Of a stretch of 60,000 nt of DNA, positions 50,356 through 60,000 are shown piece by piece; position 1 is the first letter of the stretch; every line of letters begins with the position of its first letter. The notes beneath the pieces were generated by a model that saw nothing but the letters and a program-made list of their open reading frames with translations, was not told the DNA's origin and ran no database searches. The DNA comes from Membranipora membranacea (lineage: Eukaryota; Bryozoa; Gymnolaemata; Cheilostomatida; Membraniporidae), in NCBI GenBank assembly GCA_914767715.1, contig OU612075.1, positions 2,296,001 to 2,356,000 of the forward strand, in the 5' to 3' direction. A program made the translations under genes and the position numbers.

Positions 50356-51066
50356 TGACTTATATTTCTACTATTACCAAGGAGCAACAGCGACGGAGTA
50401 ACCAAGAAGTAACAGCTACTCCGTGCTATTACTATCGCAGTAGTGGGATGGACCTGCAGATCGTTTATGAAGCCGTGTATTTTAAAGGTTGCCCTTTAAG
50501 TATTGAGGTTTTCTGAAAAATAGCAGCTAGCAATATACATGACATTGATCATTTGTCTTACGTATGAAAAATCACAAAGTTGGGGAATTAATCAATTGTC
50601 CGCCCCTTGATTAATCTATCTTAGATATACTTATGTTTGAATTATTGATTTATAAACATAAACAAAGGGGCATCTTGGTTTTTAACATAATCAGAGCTGT
50701 AAAAGCTGGAATTCACATGGTGAGCAGTTCCTGGCTCTTCCCATCCTGGACAGCGTTGGATGGAAAGTCAAAATGTTCCTACCAACAGACTTTTGATCAA
50801 GTGCCATTCTATATTCCGCCTTTGCTCTATTTATAGAGAACGTCGTAGGTACGATACCTGAATTTCATTCCTCCATTGTTTTACATTCAAAGTTTGGACA
50901 CTGCACATGCTTAGAAACCAACTTCTTATTGTTTCAATCCCAATAAAATGCCGCTTGAAATAAAGCTCTCATTCCATTAAATCACCTTGTGAGTTCTTGT
51001 TGAAGTTCATGCACTACGACTTAAAAATTCAAAAGGTTCAAGCGACAGTAAAACTAATTGTTTCAG

Positions 51067-51321
51067 TGCCTTTCTGATGATAACGGACGCTTGCTTTTTG
51101 TTAGCCTTCCTCCAAAAAATTACTGAGTTTTGTCACACCTAGCATGTTCTCCTGACAACACCAGGGCTCGAACCGACGACGAGAAAACAGGCTGCCTTTC
51201 TGATGATACCGGACGCTTGCTTTTTGTTAGCCTTCCTCCAAAAAATTACTGAGTTTTGTCACACCTAGCATGTTCTCCTGACAACACCAGGGCTCCAACC
51301 GACGACGAGAAAACAGGCTGC
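51067..51321 (-). repeat. 126-bp tandem duplication downstream of TRIM D
   Basis: Copy of the duplication at 22262-22516, carried with the large tandem unit; both halves are kept. Confidence 0.75.
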
Positions 51322-52370
51322 CTCTGATCACACTTACACTGCACTTGATTATTGCTACTGTCGAGGTTAATTGCCACAGTTCCCTGAAACTTTTCCCTAA
51401 GCTACCAGCCACATCTCCAACTATGCGCTATGGGAATGATAAAAAAACTATCCGATATATTTACTTTTTTCATTTGCATTTTTTGTATACAAACACATAC
51501 TAGACTAATAGGTAAGGCAAGCCAAGCTTTATTCCTGCTTTAAACTATTCCCAATTAAAATCCTTTGCAATACACTTTATTTTGGTAAACCCCCCCCCCC
51601 CCCCCTCGATAGTGTCTTAAAGCAGGACAAAGCCAAATACAATATCGTTTTTCAGTCGTCATGAATTTTACATTTTTTCAAGGCTATTAATCTTCAAACT
51701 CTAATCTCCTTGAATTTTTAAGTTTTATCACATGCATCGCCTATGGGTCAGCAATAATTTTGCCGTTACATCTCCGAACGATTTGTAAAATAATAAATGA
51801 TGTTATGGCAAGTGAAATTACATACCTTGGCAACACCCTCTTACTTTCTGCTAAATTTGGAGTGTTTTATTATTATCCAATGAATCACAGCATGTGACAG
51901 GAGCGGATTACAGGATCTGAAGGCTATTTTTAGCAATTTCAGAACCAGTTATTATCCGTTGAATGACAAGTGTATAATGAGGATGATGGTTGGATCACAA
52001 GGCATTTTGCCATGTAGCAACGTGATGAGTCTAGGACAGATGTACTGTAACTTGAGTTTCACCAGACCAGGCGCTGTTATGTGGGTTTTAGATTTTGAGA
52101 TTCATTTTTCTCATTCCATTAATCATAAAACTTTGATGAAATTAACATCTACTTATTTATTTTATAAATATTATATTTTGCTTCTGTTGAAACAGTGGCC
52201 AGATCACAAAGATTAAATCAATGAGGATAAGGCATTTTAATATCTGTCAGCATGGGATTTTGAGAGAAGTGATACTGTGATTACAATTTTATTTTTTTCC
52301 AATTTGAGACTCTCCAAAAGACGCTACTTTTAGATTTAAACATTACTGATACTGCTAAAAAGTTTATTAA

Positions 52371-52517
52371 CATCATGTGGCCCGGTTTCAACCAATTTCA
52401 CTCAAAGTTGAATTTTGAAGGTACAATCTTTGATATACTAACATTAGAATAGTACCTTTTTAGTACCTTCACATCTCAGCTTTGAGTAAAATTGAGTTGA
52501 AACTGTGCCATATGTTG
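52371..52517. mobile_element. 147-bp TTAA MITE downstream of TRIM D
   Basis: Copy of the element at 23573-23719, carried with the tandem unit. TTAA flanks lie at 52367-52370 and 52518-52521, with the same inverted arms and a few substitutions. Confidence 0.8.
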
Positions 52518-52910
52518 TTAATGTAATGAACCTTATAGCAGTTTTTTTAAATTAAACTAAGAACTCCAGAATGATACCAAAAACCTGATTCCTTCACAAT
52601 CACTTTAAATTTGAAACATGAGTTTGTTTTCAAATCATACATTAATTTACCTGAGGTCAAACATGTGATTTTGGATGCAAGATAATAAGGATATATTACC
52701 TAAGCTAATGGTGAAGCTTTAGCCACAGATAGTAATTTAGCTAGCGGATAATACTCTTCACTTTTCTGATAGTCATTTTTGTTTTATTGTTCACAGCATG
52801 ATACAAAATTTGTCCCCATAAAGGATGCCAAATAAATTATGCAAATGTTAGAAGTAGTAATTTTAGTCTGATACCAATGGATTTTGTCCAGGAGCTGTTT
52901 CAGGGAAAAT

Positions 52911-53029
52911 TAACAAGGTGTTGTCATGGTAATGAACTTGGTGCCAAAGTGATAATGACAGCTACTCCAGTATAAAAGGATGAGGAGAGCAAGAGAAAAA
53001 TCATTCCTGACTTTAACCTCAAACATCAA
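52911..53029 (+). promoter_or_regulatory. GY4 core promoter and 5' UTR exon
   Basis: Same module as GY2: GGTGTTGTCATGGTAATGAAC, GTGATAATGACAGCT, CTCCAG, then TATAAAA at 52971-52977. The leader exon ends with donor GTGAGT near 53030. Confidence 0.68.
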
Positions 53030-53450
53030 GTGAGTAGATATTTTTCAATTTTTCAATGGATGGATGGATGGATTTTACTATTATCACTGACAGCATTATT
53101 AAATGAAATTTAAACTCAACTCTGAAATTTGAAAACTGAAATGGTATCATTTTTAAATGAATTTCCCTCTTTTGTTGAATTCATAAATTTCTTTATTTAT
53201 AATACCACATTGTTATCCTCTGTCTTTTTCAACACTACAATAGTAATTTGACTTCAAACAAAATTTGCAAAAAAGTATTGATAATATTTGAGGTAATTTT
53301 ATTGAATTAATTTAAGAAAAGAAAAAAAGTTATTTTTATTATATCCTGTGAATAACCATGTCCATTGATTGGTTGATTGGGTTTAGACACATAATTGTTG
53401 CTTTTCAAATTAATTAATTTGGTAATATTTTTTTACTTTCAGCCCTAATC

Positions 53451-54440
53451 ATGAAGTGTGTCATCGCTCTCACCGCCATCATTGCCATCGCCGCCGCTGC
53501 CGGGTAAGTTGGCTGTTTTACACTCCCTATTCGATAATCAGAAGTTTTACATTATTTCATACATTTTTGAACCATGGTGTCATTGCTATGATGCATAGTT
53601 CTTTGACTGTCAGTCCATTGTCAATGCAAAGAAAATGCAAGGTTTTTGGTTGCTGAAAAATTGTAGTTTTGAGAAAAAAGTCAAACTAGTCATGTACTTA
53701 TTCTTATTCCCCTTTGGCTGCCCCCCTAATTTGATTGAGGGGGGGGGGGCAATTAATAACAGTAAAAAATACAAGGCAATTATTGACCTTTTGAACTCTT
53801 GTTACAGTTACGACAGCAGCTCTAGCAGCGCCTCCTACGAGGTCGCCAAGTCCGCCTACGGAGTTTACAACCGTGGATACGGATACAACAACGGATACAA
53901 CAAGGGATACGGACTCTACAACCGTGGATACAACACATACAACAAGGGATATGGACTCTACAACCGCGGATACGAATATGGACGTCGTGCTGCTTACCCA
54001 GCCAAGAAGGTCGTTGCCAGCGGAAGCTACAGCATTGAGTACACCAACAAGTATGGACAGGACAAGTCTGCCAGCCACTCATACGAGGTCACCAGAACCG
54101 TCGGAGCTTACAACCGCGGATACGGATATGGAGCTTACAACCGCGGATACGGACGTCGCACCGCCGGATACGGATATAACCGCAAGAGCTGTAAGTAGAT
54201 CTAGTATTATTAGGTACTGTAATGTCTAATAAATTGCGCGTTAAAATTAGAAAACTCAGCTATAACCATGACAGTGTGTAAGCTTTCTCCAGTAAAAACC
54301 AAAATGTCTAGTCTTCTTGCACATATTTAATATTCCTGATGTGAGGAAACTGTTACTTGGTCTGTTTCGGCCTGAATAATCTTATTATTTACTACAATCA
54401 TTGATTATTACTATTTTTATTTGCAGACAGACTTTATTAG
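53451..54440 (+). CDS. GY4: secreted Gly/Tyr-rich repeat protein, 149 aa
   Basis: Exons 53451-53503, 53808-54190 and 54427-54440 (450 nt), with the same structure as GY2. The signal peptide matches GY2. Few residues differ, for example GYEYGRR for GYGYGRR and EYTNKYGQDK for EYTSKYGHDK, so the flanking DNA and protein are both nearly identical to GY2. The shared blocks SYEVAKSAYGVYNRGY and KKVVASGSYS and the C-terminal YRLY are all kept, with no lesion. The TATA box is at 52971-52977 and AATAAA at 54575-54580. It sits 3.1 kb downstream of TRIM D in the same orientation, as GY2 sits downstream of TRIM B. Confidence 0.85.
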
Positions 54441-54580
54441 GCCCTAACACTGATCTCACAACACGGAGATGGTACAGCTTATTGACACCGAAGGTTCCTA
54501 AGAGATTAATTCAAATATTTATGTTATGAGATTTTCTTTGCAAAATCTTTTGTGACTTTTTCTTGTTTTTATTCAATAAA

Positions 54581-57431
54581 TTTACTATCAATCCTCTATC
54601 CTGTCTGCTCATTCTCTAAAAGATCAAAATCAAGACCTTCTTGCTGTAGGGCAGGCTGTGCCATAAAAAATGTGCGTTTTGTGTAATTGTCACAAAACTT
54701 GGATCTTTGGATACTCCAAATGATGGCTCATATTAAAGAGAAAATCCGATCTAGTAATCTAACGGAAAAATTAGACTGAAAATCTGCAGTGTTAATGCAC
54801 TTTCAATACTTACTCCACTGAAGATATAGTAGTACTGTGATATTATTACATTTATCATAAAGATTTTGATAGCTGTGTTTTTGGGGTTGCTATCCTCCTG
54901 CTCCCAAATCAAAACCGCTCAGAAACACAATCTTAACTTTTGGGATATCGAACTGAACCATCCTGCTAGACTTGATAGATACATATGCACAAATCTTTTT
55001 CATCTCATGGTCTTGCAAATCTTAGCAAAATTTAGCATTGGGGGCTGTGTTGATTTAAAGTAGAAGACAACACTGGGACCGCTAAATACGTATCAAGATA
55101 CAATTAACCTTCACCAGTAGGCAACATACTCAAGACTGAGATGACTGTTTATATATTAAGATCGACATAACAAAAGATAACTGCCTCGATTCTAGAAAAA
55201 AAAAGAAGTTATACATCATTTTTTCCAATAATACATTTATTTGGAGAGTACGGGTATTTGTGTTACTGAAACAAGAGAGTGGAAGAGAGTTTGTTATTGA
55301 AATAATTCAAATTTTCAAATTTAACATTTATTTATAACATCCAAATTTAGAAGGAGTACATCGTTACGCATCAAATATCAAAAAATAACTTTTGTGGTTA
55401 CTGTCTAATAGCACTTGTTTGAAGGCTTCCAGATTAGCTTTATTAAAATGAAAAGTCTTCTCAACTTTTCTTAACCACAAAGCTTGACTCATCTTTATCT
55501 CTCCAGAACATATGAATAGGTGTGAAAAATAAATGCTCTAATTTCAATTCATGGTGCCCTGAAGTTGAGAAAAATCTTTGATAAATATGTATGTTTGTAA
55601 TGATGATTGACATGTGATTCGCCATATTCTTTTTATATCCAAGCAAATATCACAATCTCAAAAGCGCTACTATAGCTTCAGGTTTTTAAACATTGCGAGG
55701 GTCGCTGGCATTTGATCATTAACCACTTCAAAGCAAAGGTCAAGGTCTGTTCTGCCCTCTGCGGGTAAAACTCGATATCACGAATATCAAGATTTTTGGT
55801 TGGAATTAGAAAGTTATCAAAAACAGCTATTAATAATTTAACTATGTGAAGTTATATTTATGGTAACAACTGTTTGATGATCAATCATTTCAATGGACAA
55901 AAGAAATTAATTGAGAATTATTTGTGAAAGAAATTATTCATAATTAAAAATGTGACACTTTGCAATCGAAATTTTGTGATAACAAGTTTTAATCGAAGAG
56001 GGCAGTGTATTTGAAATTCCGGCCTCAGTTTAACTTTGGCATGAAAAAACTCAATTGAAAATGTATCCATGCATGATAAGTAAAAACTCAATGTCTAAGG
56101 CAGTACCATGTTAGTTAAAGTATTATTATCAAACGGACCCTCTGAGTAAATATACTAACATCAAAATAAATAATTAAAATCCATCAATAAAAAGCTTTGA
56201 AGACTTCGCATCTTAATCACGTTCAGAGAATATTATGATCCTTTTTCTTTCCAGTTAAATTTGTAACTTCCGCATTTACTTGGTCTTTGAAAGAGAGCAG
56301 GTGTTCCATTTGGGCATATGAGACTTTTTTATGTTTTTAGGACTCCAATGATAAAGCGACCGTTTGCGCTCCCAATGATGAGTTGATCTGAAAATAGGAC
56401 ATTTCATGTTCAGATCTTTGCATTCCTATTTTCTATGAGATCGCATTTATAATAGAGCACATTGTTGAATTTTACGGAAAATAGTTAATTATACCTGACA
56501 GAGTATTTAATTATTTTGTATTAAAAATAATCATTATCTTCACAAATAACATGCTTACCCAGTGTGATATGATATCAAAAATAGAAAAGTATCAAGGATC
56601 ATGAAGGGGCTACACAGAGCAAAATATGATCACAAGCGATCTAATATGTGGCAGTGTTCAGTATATAGTGAGGCTGTCAAACTAATTAGTGGCGAATGGC
56701 CATGATAAAAAGAAGTATAGTTTATCATAAAATATCAAATTGATTTTTTTTAGCTCTCTTACTGAGCAAATTCTGCCATGTATGAGTTTAAAACACAAAT
56801 AATATTATAAAATTAAACAGACAACAATGTCACCCTTGAGAATCAATTGTCATTTATATACAACAGACAATCAGTAATAATATATGAATCTAATGTATTT
56901 TTGAGAAATTTCAAAGGGTAGTTGTAGTGGTGAGGTTAAAGCTGACACCAGTTTCCCTTGAATAGAGCACCTAAATTTTACATCCTATGTCTGTAGGACT
57001 GGATAGTGCCAACATACAAATACCGCTCTCTGTAGCTACAGAGAGAAATAAAGCTTACAAATGAAACAAGTTTTATGGACAATTGGTCAATTTGTTGGTC
57101 TAGTCTGTCAGCCGATTCCAGCTAGGCTGGAAGTGTACATCATAGAATTTGACTGATGCCATAGATGCAAATCATTTAGAAAGATATTGTGTGGTATATA
57201 TAAATATCAATATCAATGGCTGCAACTGATCAACAAGTTACAACCAAGAAGCCTTTTTTATATCATTATGCATGCCATAAGGATCAATACAATTCGCACT
57301 ATCCAAAAAATATGATGGAAGGACACTTGGTATGGAGGGAGCAGTTTGATGCAAAATATTGATAAGCAAAGACTTTAATGAGATTAATACACTACTTACT
57401 ACATGTCCATCCATATGAGCTATCCAAGCTT
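54581..57431. other. Intergenic between convergent GY4 and TRIM E
   Basis: Near-identical to 25784-28650 up to about 56760, then diverged by substitutions and small indels. No gene recognised. Confidence 0.5.
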
Positions 57432-60000
57432 CTAATCGTACTTCAGTTTGTAGAAGAGAACAGCGTCCTCACCAACACTGGGTATTATGACAGAATCCCC
57501 ATCAACGCATATATCAAAAACAAAGGAGGCTTTTGGTCGGTCTACTGGATCGCGCAGTTCTCTCAAAAGATTTCCTAAATTATTTTGAAATATGTCCGGA
57601 TGCAAAAAGATCATGTCATTGAGAGTGTCATTGAATAGAAACCTGATTCATGCACCCTGATCAGTCGTTTTTGAAACAGATGGATTAAACCTAGATAGGA
57701 CTCTATAAACAGCTAAAGTGAGGCACCTGATAATCACTGCATTTCCATGGTAGTGTTGAGGTCGACCTGAGGCTAATTAGCCTTAGCTTCGAGCTATGGA
57801 ACTGCCTCCGAGATCGCCCTGAGCTCCAAGGCTCAGGTCGCACATTTTGGCTCGCACAACCAAGAGCTCGCGGGTTAGCATCAAAGACTCAGACGAGGGA
57901 GGCCGGGTTCAAGTCCCGGCGGTGGCAGAATTTTTTGATGTTTTTTTTTCTCAGCTCTACCATGGGAATGACTGCATATTTCGAGATCGAGCCAAGAGGT
58001 GACAACTCAGCTCGATCTAGTCCGACCTCGAAACTCACATGGAAACAACATGGTGATTGGGCATGATGTAATGACATTGGATTGTGTAATAGCAATGGTG
58101 CTATCATTGATTTCCAGTGCACAGTCTCGGTTTTTTGTTGATAACTAGATCAAACTCGATCAGATTTTGGGTTTGAAAATCTCTCATTTTTCAGCATCCT
58201 GTTATCAATTTTATGTCGTTTTCTCTCTATAATAAATTCTAGGTGTACATTAATATTTGACTGAATCAATTTTTAAACTCACACTCAAGATCCAGACAAA
58301 ATTCAACGAGTTAGTTATCAATAAAAACCTGGGATGTGGAAGCAAGTCAATGACAACACCGTAGACTTAATAATAAACTTGGAAGGACACCTTATGGAGC
58401 ATAGGGATAAATTGTGAGTGACTTTACGACATTGAATTGTGTTGTAACGTTGGTGTTATCATCAAATTGCAGTCAACATATATATATATATATATATATA
58501 CACTGTCTATATATATATATATACTGCATATTATTATAAGGTCTATTTTTAGATCTAGATATGCAGTTAACCTGTGTTTATGTCGTGTAGGGAGAGCTTA
58601 GTCTGTTTGCTTTTGCCATATTTACAAACAAGCGCGAGCTTTTTGTTTAATTTTGTAATGACAGTCGGTTCAGCAGTCTCGTCAGTCCTCCATTCTACAG
58701 CTCCAGATGTCAGATTAACTTTGTAAAGATGTGGCTTGGTCTGACCATTTGTTACTAAGATTGAGTCACCCTCTGAGAAACATAATGACACTTCATTTTC
58801 ACCAATTAAATCACACTTGACACTGTGTGTTATTTTCCCAGTCAGACTGTAGATGATAAATCTTTTCCCAGTTCTGTCAGCGATAACAAGCTGATTATTG
58901 ACGATGGTGAGAGCCCGAGACAAATAGGGAAGGGTACATCTATCTTCATGATTCCAGGTGTGCAGCTGTGTACCATTCAGATCATATACATGAACTAAAT
59001 GAGGCTGGCCTACCACCAGTATGTACAGTCTGTCCTCATGAGCGATGATGCCAGTCGGAAATCCTGGTAATTTGATGAATGACTCAGTAACATTTCCATC
59101 TTGATCGATTCTGTCAACCTTATTGTTTACGTTCCCTACATATGTGAATCCTTTATAGCAGCGAACTCTTACTGGCCGGGCAACTGCAACTTGTTTGACC
59201 AGCTGAATGGATGTTGGAGATAGTGGTTGCTCGTTATCTGCTGATCCACCTGGAGGCTTGATAATGATGTCATTAGCAGCTTCAATCTTCATCTCAATAT
59301 CTCTGAACTCTGTCGCTAATAAACAAACAAAGATTTTTATCAAAGAAAATTACGTTGCTGTATAGAAAACAATATATTCAACACTGTGATCAGTCTTATG
59401 TTGTAGTATTTCATGGCTATTGACAAGTGGCAGGTTTTCACACTATACTTAATATTGAATCAGTGAACACAAATTAGTTTATGAAGGATTCTGCCTATTT
59501 TAACACCGGTTCATACCCTCTGTGAACAGGCCAAATAAGGTTTGCATACACAGGACTGTCAAACTTGATTTCAGACATAGCATGACAAATAGATGGGTAT
59601 ATCAGATTCCAATGGCTATGAATTCTCTAACCTTACCCGTTCTGACAAGCGATTGCTGCCCCTGGATTGTTATTCCAGGAAACTTTTGTCTCATAAATGC
59701 ATCCATTCGCTTTAAAAATGATTCTCTTGCATTTAGAACATCAACCTGAAATTGTGGAAAAAAACACTACTTGATAGATAGGTGATTGCAATGGTTAATC
59801 ATGTTTTTGGTATAATTGATCAGCAAACTGCCCAAATTTTGGTTAGATGCCACCATAATAATCAAAATATTATAATACGGAAAACAATTTATGATGATAT
59901 TGATCTACAGATGCTGAAAGAAGTATATCTAAATGTAGCATGTCCGCAAAGACATGACAAAATATGTTTGTCATAACGGAAATGTGCATAATATATCTTT
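57432..60000 (-). CDS. TRIM-NHL-like protein, copy E (C-terminal exons 6-8, cut by window end)
   Basis: Third minus-strand copy, opening the third turn of the tandem repeat. Visible coding exons: 59637-59745 (exon 6, end of the coiled coil), 58572-59315 (exon 7, propeller) and 57432-57574 (exon 8, ending FYKLKYD and TAG). Phases match copies A and C (109, 744 and 143 nt). The frame is open throughout. RING and B-box exons should lie right of position 60000. Exon 7 is closest in wording to copy A (VDRIDQDGNVTESF, CKYGKSKQTK) but has its own substitutions, so it is a distinct paralogue and not an exact copy. Confidence 0.82.
57840..57930 (+). repeat. tRNA-like fragment, intron 7 of TRIM E
   Basis: Third orthologous copy, GGTTCAAGTCC at 57906-57916, with an intact CCGGG/CCCGG stem. 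Confidence 0.4.
58477..58531. repeat. (TA)n microsatellite, intron 7 of TRIM E
   Basis: TA tract with a single ACTGTCTA interruption and a terminal ACTGCATA, orthologous to 620-768. Confidence 0.9.

Larger units (their letters stand above)
50356..52910. other. TRIM D 3' region and GY4 upstream DNA
   Basis: Near-identical copy of 21551-24111, with the same AATAAA sites, 126-bp duplication, poly-C and TTAA MITE. No additional gene. Confidence 0.5.

Overview
This is nuclear DNA of a metazoan, most likely a marine invertebrate. It is AT-rich, its genes are split by GT-AG introns of a few hundred bases, AATAAA signals and TATA boxes are visible, and there are several DNA transposons, SINE-like repeats and microsatellites. 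I cannot fix the phylum from sequence alone; sponge, cnidarian or lophotrochozoan would all fit. No bacterial-style operon, CRISPR or rRNA is present.

The window holds two full turns, and the start of a third, of a ~28.8 kb tandem repeat. Each turn has four genes in the order TRIM(-), GY(-), TRIM(+), GY(+). TRIM genes (A 811-9876 -, B 16486-21550 +, C 28651-36270 -, D 45286-50355 +, E 57432->60000 -) have eight coding exons encoding a C3HC4 RING, two B-box-like zinc fingers, a coiled coil and a C-terminal NHL-like beta-propeller (~620 aa). GY genes (GY1 11315-12166 -, GY2 24653-25643 +, GY3 37864-38791 -, GY4 53451-54440 +) encode 142-149 aa secreted, cationic Gly/Tyr-rich proteins in three coding exons after a 5' UTR exon. 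They share a conserved TATA promoter. The minus-strand and plus-strand TRIM-GY pairs are diverged inverted duplicates of each other.

TRIM C is intact. TRIM A lacks exon 8 only because the window starts too late, and TRIM E is cut by the right edge. TRIM B and D are nearly identical but carry different lesions: a nonsense codon in B and a 1-bp frameshift in D, both in the propeller exon.

Comparing the repeat turns exposes empty and filled insertion sites. There is a 4.39 kb element with inverted ends and a broken multi-exon gene in intron 1 of TRIM A (5097-9487). A 1.89 kb element with TTAA duplication and ~150-bp inverted ends lies in intron 1 of TRIM C (33547-35440). A 300-bp hAT-type MITE with 8-bp duplications is shared by A and C, and a 147-bp TTAA MITE lies downstream of TRIM B and D. 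A 3.1 kb array of near-identical 405-bp repeats (39966-43096) is present only in turn 2. Each 405-bp unit reads as a complete RNA polymerase III unit: tRNA-like A box, B box, and no run of four Ts until a T6 run at its end. This array is the most unusual feature here.
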